This document shows positions 25,790-33,700 of a stretch of 45,061 nt of DNA, piece after piece (positions within the stretch are counted from its first letter, which is position 1; each line of letters starts with the position of its first letter). The notes under the pieces are model-generated. The model was not told the origin of the DNA. It was given only the letters and a program-made list of their open reading frames with translations, and ran no database searches. The stretch spans positions 1 through 45,061 of the forward strand of contig MIAN01000081.1 in assembly GCA_001829125.1 (NCBI GenBank), given 5' to 3'. Position numbers and translations under genes: made by a program. Source of the DNA: Spirochaetes bacterium GWB1_27_13 (GTDB taxonomy: Bacteria > Spirochaetota > GWE2-31-10 > MWDO01).

Positions 25790-26923
25790 ATGAAAAAAAC
25801 AAAATCTTTGTGGTATGGACTTGATGAAAATACTACTTTACCTGTAATTGAAAAAATATTTAATCTGAACTATTCTACAATTTTTATGCCTGTGAGCTTA
25901 ATACCAATAATTGATAAAATAGTTCTACCCAAAAGGATGAATCTTGCATTTTTAATTTCTTCTCCAGATGAAATATCATCTTGTATTTCTAACGAAAAAT
26001 ACGCGGACAAAATAGAATCTATTTTTACAAGAGATTTAAATTTACTTAATAAAATAAGAGAAACAGGCAAAGTAAAAGCTGGACTTTTCATGGATGTAAA
26101 AGATAGAAAAACATTGGATGATGCAGTAAAATTTGCAGAAATAGTTGATGTTTTATTGATAGAATTTACTGATCCTACCAATATTCCTTTAGAGTTAGTT
26201 TTGGCTACAACACAAAACTCGCCTGTTAATGTTTTTAAAAAGGTTAAAACAGCAGATGATGGATTTAACAGTTTTATGACAATGGAAAAAGGAAGTGATG
26301 GTATAATGCTTATGACAAATGATTTAAACGAAATTATAACTTTGGATAAATCATATACTTCTTTTGTTTCAATAGAACATCTTAATTTAGTAGAAGGAAT
26401 AGTAACAAGAATTGCTCATGCTGGAATGGGAGATAGAGTTTGTATTGATACAACTTCAGAATTATTCCAAGATGAAGGAATGCTTCTTGGTTCTACTTCG
26501 TCAGGTAGTATTTTGACATGCTCTGAAACACATTATCTACCTTATATGAATCTAAGACCTTTTAGGGTAAATGCTGGTGGTTTACATCTTTATGTTTGGG
26601 GACCAAATAATAGAGCTTATTATTTATCTGATTTAAAATCTGGTGACTGCGTTTTTGTTGTTAATAGTAAAGGACAAGCAAGAGTCGTTACAATAGGTAG
26701 AATTAAAATAGAAAGAAGACCTTTATTATTGATTGAATGTGAATACGAAGGCGTAAAAATCAATACTTTTATACAAGATGACTGGCATGTGAGACTTATG
26801 GGAGCTAAAGGCGAAATAAGACCATCAAGTGAAATTAAAATCGGTGATAAATTATTGTGCTATTTAGATAAAAGCGGAAGGCATGTAGGCATTAAAATAA
26901 ATGAATCTATAAAAGAGGTATGA
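25790..26923 (+). CDS. 3-dehydroquinate synthase II family protein (GriH-like candidate)
   Basis: A 377-residue full-length member of the DHQS-II family (archaeal AroB'; bacterial relatives such as GriH make 3-amino-4-hydroxybenzoate). Strong motifs: AHAGMGDRVCIDT (210-221), RPFRVNAGGLHLY (256-268), RIKIERRPLLLIE (304-316) and GRHVGIKI (363-370). In archaea it makes dehydroquinate for the shikimate path; in secondary metabolism it cyclises an amino-diketo sugar phosphate to 3,4-AHBA. The partner aldolase (GriI/AroA'-like) is not in the window. Its place at the head of an AMP-ligase and amidohydrolase operon favours secondary metabolism. GAGGAG precedes the start. Confidence 0.9.
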   Translation: MKKTKSLWYGLDENTTLPVIEKIFNLNYSTIFMPVSLIPIIDKIVLPKRMNLAFLISSPDEISSCISNEKYADKIESIFTRDLNLLNKIRETGKVKAGLFMDVKDRKTLDDAVKFAEIVDVLLIEFTDPTNIPLELVLATTQNSPVNVFKKVKTADDGFNSFMTMEKGSDGIMLMTNDLNEIITLDKSYTSFVSIEHLNLVEGIVTRIAHAGMGDRVCIDTTSELFQDEGMLLGSTSSGSILTCSETHYLPYMNLRPFRVNAGGLHLYVWGPNNRAYYLSDLKSGDCVFVVNSKGQARVVTIGRIKIERRPLLLIECEYEGVKINTFIQDDWHVRLMGAKGEIRPSSEIKIGDKLLCYLDKSGRHVGIKINESIKEV

Positions 26924-26924
26924 T

Positions 26925-27101
26925 ATGAAAGATCAGAAAGAGATAGTTCATAAAATATACATGGATTTAATTGTTAATAGAGATTCAAAAACTAAAGCAG
27001 ATTATGAAGAATATCTAAAAAATAAAGATGAAAAGCTAAAAAAATATGGCTTAAATGAAAAAAATACTGAAGTAATGAAAGAAATTTTAAAAATGTATTA
27101 A
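26925..27101 (+). CDS. Small 58-residue protein in the biosynthetic operon
   Basis: A short charged, helical protein (MKDQKEIVHKIYMDLIVN... ending ILKMY), rich in Lys and Glu, without Cys, signal peptide or membrane segment. It begins 1 base after the dehydroquinate-synthase-like gene, with GAGG about 8 bases upstream, and ends 9 bases before the TPR gene, so it is tightly packed in the operon and very likely expressed. It has no phosphopantetheine DSL motif, so it is not an ordinary carrier protein. Function unknown. Confidence 0.7.
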   Translation: MKDQKEIVHKIYMDLIVNRDSKTKADYEEYLKNKDEKLKKYGLNEKNTEVMKEILKMY

Positions 27102-27110
27102 AGGAATCTT

Positions 27111-27761
27111 ATGTTTGATTATAATGATTTATCTGAAGATATTATAAAGTTTGAAAATGAGTTGGATATAATATTTAATGAAGAAAATATAGAAAAAGCA
27201 AATAATTTCATTGCTAAACTAAATGAAACTCTCAAAAAATCACCCAATTATTATTTATATTTTCTTCTTTCTTACACTCAATGTTTTTTATATCATTTTA
27301 CACTGGATAAAGAATTATTAAAATCTTCTGAAAAAATTATAGAAGCATCAATTAAACTTAATAATAAATTTGGGCTTTCTTATATTCAATATGCAAACAT
27401 TTTAGGACTACAAATTAGTAGTGGCTCAAATATTTTTATTCCTATCGTTGGTATGAAATTAGATTCACTTATTAATAAAGGAATTAGATTTATTCCTAAC
27501 CATTTTTTTCCATACTTACAAAGAGGAATATCAACTTTATTTAAGCCAGAAATGTTTAATGGTGGTGCTACAAATGCTATTATTGACTTTGAAAAATCTT
27601 TATCCTATAAAAACAATAATCCCGAAGCCTACGCATGGTTAGGGATTTGTTTTAGTAAACAAGGAAAAAAAGAGTTGGCTATTGATTATCTTAAAAAAGC
27701 TATTTCTTTAAAAAACTCATTTAAATTTGCCCAAGAAGAATTAGCTAAGATAACAACCTAA
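27111..27761 (+). CDS. TPR-repeat protein
   Basis: 216 residues. The C-terminus has a clear TPR pair (PEAYAWLGICFSKQGKKELAI, DYLKKAISLKN) and an earlier helical part with less regular repeats. No signal peptide is seen, so it is cytoplasmic. AGGA precedes the ATG. Its central segment (GIRFIPNHFFPYLQRG ... IIDFEKSL) resembles the matching region of the secreted TPR proteins at 39147 and 39922. In the operon it may hold the biosynthetic enzymes together. Confidence 0.75.
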   Translation: MFDYNDLSEDIIKFENELDIIFNEENIEKANNFIAKLNETLKKSPNYYLYFLLSYTQCFLYHFTLDKELLKSSEKIIEASIKLNNKFGLSYIQYANILGLQISSGSNIFIPIVGMKLDSLINKGIRFIPNHFFPYLQRGISTLFKPEMFNGGATNAIIDFEKSLSYKNNNPEAYAWLGICFSKQGKKELAIDYLKKAISLKNSFKFAQEELAKITT

Positions 27762-27776
27762 TAGAAAGGAAGCAGT

Positions 27777-29102
27777 ATGGAATACATAAATTTATTAAAA
27801 AAATATGATACTATAGAGAAGTATTTTTCAAAAGATATAGAAGAGCCTTTTGAATTATGGAATGCTTCAAGAATGAGAAATTACCATGAAGAATCAATTA
27901 AAGAAATACTTACACATGCTTATAGAAACAATGAATTTTATAAAGATAAATTTGATAAACACGGTGTAAAAATAGAAGATTTTCAAAAATTAGAAGATTT
28001 ATCAAAATTTCCATTTACATATAAAGAAGAGTTAAGAGGTAAACCATGGGTATTATTATCAGTACCAAAAAGTGAATTAACTCAAGTTCATGTTTCTACT
28101 GGAACTACAAGTAAAAAATTAGGTGATCATATTTATACTTTATATAGTTGGGATGATATATACTTAAACGAACTTGCTATCGAAATGCCTTTGATGGTTC
28201 ATTCTCTAAAAGAAGATATAGTTGTCAATAGCTTGCCTTATGAAATGAGCTCTGCTGGTATGGCATTCCATAGATCTTTTCAGCATGGTTCTGGAGCTGC
28301 TGTGGTTAATGTTGGTAAAGGAGGATTTTATTCTGACCCTAAAAAAACATTGATTATTTTAAAAGATATTGAAGCTACTGTTTTTCTTACAACTCCTCCT
28401 TATGCTTTGTATCTATCCGAGTTGGCAGAAGAAATGGGTATTGACATAAAAAAAGATTTGAAATTAAAATATATATGGCTTACTGGTGAAGGTTGTTCTT
28501 TTGAGTTTAGAAAAAGACTCGAAAAAATATGGGGTTGCAAATGCTATATGTATTATGGTTCTTTAGAATGTGGACCTCTTGGTGTAGAATGTTATTATCA
28601 AAATGGTTATCATATTCCAGAAGGGCATGTTTTTATTGAAATAATTGATCCTAAAACAGGTAAAGTATTGCCTCCAGGTATGATTGGTGAAGTGTGCGTT
28701 ACTGTTTTATATAGAAAAGCATCACCACTTATTAGATTTAGAGTAGAAGATTTGGGATATATAGATAAAGAAACATGCGATTGCTGTATGGAAAGACCAA
28801 AAATCTTTTTGAGAGGCAGAGAAAAAGATCAGATAAAAGTAGGCGAAAAGTTTTATTCTCCTTATTATTTGGAAGAAATGCTTTATAAAATCCCAGAAGT
28901 TGGCAATAATTATCAATTTGTTGTTTCTAATGAAGGATTAACAATTAGAGTAGAATTAGCAAGAGGCGTAGAAAATCCAGAAAAAGTTGCAAAAAAAATA
29001 AAAACTTCTATGTCTTATTATGTTGGTGATATTTATAAAGTAATTATTGAAGATAAAATTGAAAGAACTCTTGGTAAAACAGAAAGAGTAAAATATATCT
29101 AA
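27777..29102 (+). CDS. PaaK-like AMP-dependent carboxylate ligase (first copy)
   Basis: A 441-residue member of the phenylacetate-CoA ligase family, which activates aryl acids as acyl-adenylates. The phosphate-binding loop VSTGTTSKK (106-114) is intact, with Ser for the usual Gly. YYGSLECG (259-266), the ribose-binding RFRVEDLGY (320-328), and the C-terminal hinge region with GREKDQIKVGEKFY are present. CDCC (334-337) replaces the Cys-rich site of PaaK. The likely substrate, inferred from context, is 3-amino-4-hydroxybenzoate or a related aryl acid. AGGAAG precedes the ATG, 15 bases after the TPR gene. Confidence 0.87.
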   Translation: MEYINLLKKYDTIEKYFSKDIEEPFELWNASRMRNYHEESIKEILTHAYRNNEFYKDKFDKHGVKIEDFQKLEDLSKFPFTYKEELRGKPWVLLSVPKSELTQVHVSTGTTSKKLGDHIYTLYSWDDIYLNELAIEMPLMVHSLKEDIVVNSLPYEMSSAGMAFHRSFQHGSGAAVVNVGKGGFYSDPKKTLIILKDIEATVFLTTPPYALYLSELAEEMGIDIKKDLKLKYIWLTGEGCSFEFRKRLEKIWGCKCYMYYGSLECGPLGVECYYQNGYHIPEGHVFIEIIDPKTGKVLPPGMIGEVCVTVLYRKASPLIRFRVEDLGYIDKETCDCCMERPKIFLRGREKDQIKVGEKFYSPYYLEEMLYKIPEVGNNYQFVVSNEGLTIRVELARGVENPEKVAKKIKTSMSYYVGDIYKVIIEDKIERTLGKTERVKYI

Positions 29103-29125
29103 TTTTTAAAATAAAGGTGATTTAT

Positions 29126-29884
29126 ATGATAATTGATGCTCATTCTCATGTTTCTGATAGTACTTATGGCAATGTCGAATTACTCATAAAAGAATTAGAC
29201 AAAGCTAATGTTGATAAATGTATAGTTGTACCGGGTGGTATGATGGATGTTAGAAAAATGACTTTGTATGTAACTGGTGATTTAGAACCGAATGAAACTA
29301 TACCAAATAATGTTGTTTATAATGCGTTAAAAAAATATCCAGATAGATTGAAAGGATATGTTTGCGTAAATCCTTTGGATGAAGATAATGCGCTTAAAAT
29401 ATTTCTAGAAGGTGTTGATAATGGATGTGTTGGAGTAAAACTTTCTCCAATGACTCATAAATTTTCTTTTGCTGATGAAGTTTTAGATGAAATCGCTAAA
29501 GAATGTGCCAAAAGAAATATGCCTATTTATTCTCACTCTCTTTTTAATCCGGGTGCAAGTACAGAAAAATATGGTCAATTAGCAAAAAGACATCCTGATA
29601 CAAATTTTATTTTAGGTCATATGGGATTTGGACCTGCTGATGTTAAAGCAATGGATTTGGCTACCGAACTTCCAAATTTTTATCTTGAGACATCAAGTGG
29701 TTGTCTTTTGACTATATCTGAAGCAATATCAAAAGCAGGTGCAGAAAAAATAATATTTGGTTCAGAATTCCCTATGAATACTCCTAAGACAGAACTTGTA
29801 AAAATTATGGAGTTAAATACAGATAAAAAAGATTTAATATTATATAAAAACATTCAAAATTTAGTTCCATCGTTAAAAAAATAG
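29126..29884 (+). CDS. Amidohydrolase-2 family metal-dependent hydrolase or cyclase
   Basis: A 252-residue TIM-barrel protein of the ACMSD/amidohydrolase-2 type. Metal and active-site residues: His6 and His8 (DAHSHV), His137 (IYSHS), His165 (LGHMG); the usual Asp of GSDFP is Glu214 (GSEFP). In nataxazole and caboxamycin pathways a protein of this superfamily closes the benzoxazole ring together with an AMP ligase, which is the role I infer here. A generic decarboxylase or hydrolase is the alternative. The start is at 29126 with AAAGGTG upstream; the GTG at 29117 lies in that site. Confidence 0.85.
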   Translation: MIIDAHSHVSDSTYGNVELLIKELDKANVDKCIVVPGGMMDVRKMTLYVTGDLEPNETIPNNVVYNALKKYPDRLKGYVCVNPLDEDNALKIFLEGVDNGCVGVKLSPMTHKFSFADEVLDEIAKECAKRNMPIYSHSLFNPGASTEKYGQLAKRHPDTNFILGHMGFGPADVKAMDLATELPNFYLETSSGCLLTISEAISKAGAEKIIFGSEFPMNTPKTELVKIMELNTDKKDLILYKNIQNLVPSLKK

Positions 29885-29901
29885 TAAAAAAGAGCAGTAA
29901 T

Positions 29902-30753
29902 ATGAAAAATAAAATCAATATTGGTATAATCCAAATGGAAATCAGAAGTGATTCTTCAGATCAAAACCTAAAGATAGAAAATTTCGAAAAATCTTTAAAA
30001 ATAATAGAAGAAACAGATGGTATTGAATTGTTTGTTTTTCCAGATGATTTTTATGGTGGCTATGGCTATGGGATGCTAAATTCTCCAGATTTTGCAGTAA
30101 TGGGTTATATTGACGAATTAAAAGAAATTGCTATAAAAAAACAAGTTTATATTGCAGGCTCTTCCTTATTTTTAGTTCCAAATAATACAGACTTTAAGTC
30201 GTATTCAAAAGGTTTTTTGATTTCTAAAGATGGAGAACTCATTGCAGAGCAAGATAGAAATTATTTGTTAAATAGAGAAAAAATTTGGATTCTACCCGGT
30301 AATGAAATAAAGGTTTTTGATACCGAATTAGGTAAAATTGCCTTTGTTTTAGGCTTTGATACTTTATTTTCAAATGTTTGGCAGAGTTTGTTAAATAATC
30401 AGGTTGAAATAGTAATAAATCCTTTACTATATATTCCAATCCACGAAGGCGTCAAAGAAAACGACCTCCCGATAGATTTTATTAATCTAAAAGAGGTGTA
30501 CAAGTCATCTCAGATATATCATGCTTATTTTAATAGTTGTTATATTTTATCTGCAAGTGGTATTGGTAACTATGCCCATGCCAAACAATATAGATGTGCA
30601 GGCGGAAGTCGTGTTGTATTTCCAACTGGTAAATATGTAGAACTTTCTAATGACAATGAAGATATATTAAAGCTTACTATTTCAAATGAAGATTTAGAAA
30701 ACAAAAAAGAATTAATTAATTTTTATGAAAAATTGAATATGCAAATGGGGTGA
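29902..30753 (+). CDS. Nitrilase-superfamily protein lacking the catalytic triad
   Basis: A 283-residue carbon-nitrogen hydrolase fold: the N-terminal INIGIIQMEIRSD strand, FVFPDDF, YIAGSSLF, KIAFVLGFD and VINPLLYI all align with family landmarks. However, the catalytic Glu (usual FPE) is Asp48, the Lys position reads Arg119 (EQDRNYLL) and the nucleophile Cys (usual ICYD) is Gly151 (VLGFD). It should be inactive as an amidase and may bind substrate or organise the complex. It lies 17 bases after the amidohydrolase and 4 bases before the second ligase. Confidence 0.82.
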   Translation: MKNKINIGIIQMEIRSDSSDQNLKIENFEKSLKIIEETDGIELFVFPDDFYGGYGYGMLNSPDFAVMGYIDELKEIAIKKQVYIAGSSLFLVPNNTDFKSYSKGFLISKDGELIAEQDRNYLLNREKIWILPGNEIKVFDTELGKIAFVLGFDTLFSNVWQSLLNNQVEIVINPLLYIPIHEGVKENDLPIDFINLKEVYKSSQIYHAYFNSCYILSASGIGNYAHAKQYRCAGGSRVVFPTGKYVELSNDNEDILKLTISNEDLENKKELINFYEKLNMQMG

Positions 30754-30757
30754 TAAA

Positions 30758-31948
30758 TTGCATTCTAAATGTTTTATTAAAATGTGTAATCAATATATAG
30801 AAAAAAAATCACTTTTTATACAAAAATTTGATACAATAGAAGATATTGTTAAGTTACCTTATGTTTTAACAAAAGATGATTTAAGAAACCTTTATCCTTT
30901 CAAATATAATTTTGTTGAAAAAAGCGAAATATACGAATATCACGAATCTTTTGGTACAACAGGAAAACCATCTGCAGGACCTTTGACAAAAAAAGATTTT
31001 AACAATTATATAGAAGAAATTCTACTTAGTCCTGTTAATTTTAATAAACAAGATGTTGTGCTTATTAGATACCCTTATGCAATTTCTGTACCAGCACATA
31101 TTTTTCATAGAGCGGCTCATAGAAGGAATGCGATGGTAATCCCTTGCAGTAGTAGAACTTTAGTATCTCCTTATCCGCGAGTAATTTCTTTACTAAAAGA
31201 ACTCGAAGTTTCTGTATTTTGTTGTATGCCTTCAGAGGCAATAAATCTGGCTACGTTTGCACAGTTTATGGGGTATGGTATAAAAAGTGATTTCAAAAAT
31301 TTGAGAGCGATATGCACAGCAGGTGAATTATTGACTCCTTCAATGAAAAAATATATAGAAGATTTATGGAATGTTGAAGTTTATAATTTTTATGGCTCAA
31401 CAGAGGCTGGAAATATTGCATATAGTTGCAAAAATGGCAATTTACATATTGCAGATAATTTTTTTAATATTGATATAGTTAATATAGAAGAAAATAAAAA
31501 AAACAAATTTAATCAATTAGGAAATATAATATTAACATCAAAAAATAAAGAAGCATTACCATTGTTGAAATATCATACAGAAGACATAGGTTATATTGAG
31601 AAACAATGTGATTGTGGGAAAAAAGGTCATATTCTATATCATTACGGTAGAATGAGCGATTTTTATTTTATAAATGAGAAAAAAATTTATTTTAGAAATA
31701 TAAAAGATTGTATGTTTGATATTATTAATAAACATAATTTATCTCCTTTTTGGAGAGCATTTAAAGAGAATAATAGAATAAGAATTGAGATTGAATCTGA
31801 TGTATCACTTGGTTTTTTAGATTTAGAGATTATCGATAGAATCAGTTGTGATATTATTGTTAATAATGTGCCAAAAAATTCTATATTTGATATTGATAAA
31901 ATGTCAGAAATCGTGCCAGTAAAAAAACCAGAGTATTTTTATCAATAA
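30758..31948 (+). CDS. PaaK-like AMP-dependent ligase (second copy, shorter)
   Basis: 396 residues with a TTG start preceded by GGGGTG. The adenylation core is intact: SFGTTGKPS (64-72), TAGELL (188-193), FYGSTEAG (211-218), KYHTEDIGYI (271-280) and CDCGKKG (284-290). It is about 45 residues shorter than the first ligase, mainly at the N-terminus, and the two are only distantly alike. The C-terminal subdomain is shortened or divergent, lacking a clear GR.D-hinge partner lysine. It probably activates a different acid or accepts the acyl group. It closes the tight part of the operon. Confidence 0.83.
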   Translation: MHSKCFIKMCNQYIEKKSLFIQKFDTIEDIVKLPYVLTKDDLRNLYPFKYNFVEKSEIYEYHESFGTTGKPSAGPLTKKDFNNYIEEILLSPVNFNKQDVVLIRYPYAISVPAHIFHRAAHRRNAMVIPCSSRTLVSPYPRVISLLKELEVSVFCCMPSEAINLATFAQFMGYGIKSDFKNLRAICTAGELLTPSMKKYIEDLWNVEVYNFYGSTEAGNIAYSCKNGNLHIADNFFNIDIVNIEENKKNKFNQLGNIILTSKNKEALPLLKYHTEDIGYIEKQCDCGKKGHILYHYGRMSDFYFINEKKIYFRNIKDCMFDIINKHNLSPFWRAFKENNRIRIEIESDVSLGFLDLEIIDRISCDIIVNNVPKNSIFDIDKMSEIVPVKKPEYFYQ

Positions 31949-31988
31949 ATTTATATCTTTTTTATTAAAAAAAATATAGGAGAAGTAA

Positions 31989-33611
31989 TTGAATAATATA
32001 TTTAAAAAAAATTCTAAAGAAATAACATTGTTTTTTTTATTTACAATTTTTATTTTAATACTTTATATTCCTTTTGTTTTAAATGGTGGTTTTTATATTT
32101 TTGACTGGCTTTTGGCAAAAACAAAATTTGATTATAATGATTTTGGAAAAATTCTTTTTTCGTGGTTTCCTTTTCAAACAATTAGACCATTTTCTGCTTT
32201 ATTATATACAATCCCAGCTTATTTTTTTGGCAATAATCCAACATTTTACATTATTGTAAATATATTATTTTTAGAACTCTCGTTAATAATAATCTCTCTT
32301 CTGTTAAAAAAATATGTGAGTTTTAAAAATGTTATGATATTTATGATTTTGGGGTCTGTCCCTTTTATATCTTCTAGCAATGTTTTTATGGCTGCGACTA
32401 TGCTTTGCACAACTTTTACTTTTTTTCTTTGGGCTTTATCACTTTTTTTTGTGAATTTATATGTTACAAATAAAAAAGTAATTTATATTATACTTTCTGT
32501 CTCATTGATATTTATTGCTTTATTGATATACGAAATTATCACACCATTATTAATATTTAATATTTTATATCCTATTTTGTATTATAAAAACAACAGAGAG
32601 TTAAAATTTAAGGATATTGTTTTAAAAATTTTATTTTATTTTATTATAATTTTTTCTACTGTTTTAATAGTTGCAATCTATCAAAAATTTATTGTGCCTA
32701 TGATTGGTGGGGTAACTTCATCTAGAATAAGTTTGGGTTTTTCTTTAATGCCTATTCTAATTAAGATTAGCGATTGGTTTTATATAATAACAGTAAAAAT
32801 GTTTGCACTTGGAATAAAATCATTTTATTTTTTTAGTACAAAAAATATTATTGAGTTTGCTATTATTCTATTTTTAATGATCTGTTTTTTTATAACTTAT
32901 ATTAGATATAAAAAACAACAAAAAGATAAAAAGAATATACTTTATTTAATAGTAATTTCTTCGATTGCTCTTATATTAAATTTATTTATATTTATACTTT
33001 CTTCATACAAACCTGATATTACAGGATACAATAACAGGACATTATTTATTACATGGATTTCTATCGTATTTCTGATGATTTTATTGCTTGAATTAACTGA
33101 AAGTAAAATTTTAACTTCAATATTTTTACTTTTTGCTGTATTAGCATCATCGAGTATGATAATATCAAGAGATAAATATATAGAATCTAATAAACTACAA
33201 AAAGTTATAATTACAGATTGTTTAACAAAAATAAATAATTTGACAAATGAAAGTAATATTACTGTTCTTGGTAATGTACCTAAATATCTTTATAAAAACT
33301 ATAATGATGAATCTGTGTTTAGTGTTTTTTGGGATTTTGGTTCTGCTCTAAAAATTAAAAGTAAAGGAAAAATAATTGATGGCAATACAGTTACAATATC
33401 TAAAAAAATTTACAAGACAGATTTATTTTTGACAGTAGATGAATATTGGCGATATGATATACAGTGGGGGAGGCTATGTTATTATGAATACAATAATAAT
33501 GATGGGTCATCATATATAAAAATTGTAAATAACAAAGAAGATTTGAGCGATGTTATTTTGAGAGTAAAATCGATAAATTTGAGTAATGATAATAATGTTA
33601 TTCAAAAATAG
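31989..33611 (+). CDS. Polytopic membrane protein, GT-C glycosyltransferase-like
   Basis: 540 residues with about a dozen hydrophobic helices and a soluble tail of about 130 residues. The loop after the first helix (GGFYIFDWLLAKTKFDYND) and the FQTIRPFSALLY segment recall GT-C type lipid-linked sugar transferases. No diagnostic family motif is certain. It has a TTG start with GGAGAAG upstream. It follows the second ligase after 40 bases in the same direction, so it may belong to the biosynthetic operon or to the envelope block that follows. Confidence 0.65.
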   Translation: MNNIFKKNSKEITLFFLFTIFILILYIPFVLNGGFYIFDWLLAKTKFDYNDFGKILFSWFPFQTIRPFSALLYTIPAYFFGNNPTFYIIVNILFLELSLIIISLLLKKYVSFKNVMIFMILGSVPFISSSNVFMAATMLCTTFTFFLWALSLFFVNLYVTNKKVIYIILSVSLIFIALLIYEIITPLLIFNILYPILYYKNNRELKFKDIVLKILFYFIIIFSTVLIVAIYQKFIVPMIGGVTSSRISLGFSLMPILIKISDWFYIITVKMFALGIKSFYFFSTKNIIEFAIILFLMICFFITYIRYKKQQKDKKNILYLIVISSIALILNLFIFILSSYKPDITGYNNRTLFITWISIVFLMILLLELTESKILTSIFLLFAVLASSSMIISRDKYIESNKLQKVIITDCLTKINNLTNESNITVLGNVPKYLYKNYNDESVFSVFWDFGSALKIKSKGKIIDGNTVTISKKIYKTDLFLTVDEYWRYDIQWGRLCYYEYNNNDGSSYIKIVNNKEDLSDVILRVKSINLSNDNNVIQK

Positions 33612-33700
33612 TAAAAAAAATTGAAAAATAATGGTTTAGATGTTACAATATACTAAAACAATAATATTTAAAATCTTATTTCTGAAAAGAGGATTAATTG

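Noticed and set aside
25790-26923. Ordinary shikimate-pathway aroB
   Set aside because: The protein is of the DHQS-II (archaeal/GriH) family, not the classical AroB fold, and there are no shikimate genes beside it. A shikimate role is kept only as an alternative.
30758-31948. Second ligase as a truncated pseudogene of the first
   Set aside because: Its adenylation core motifs are intact and the two sequences differ throughout, so it is a distinct functional gene rather than a decayed copy.
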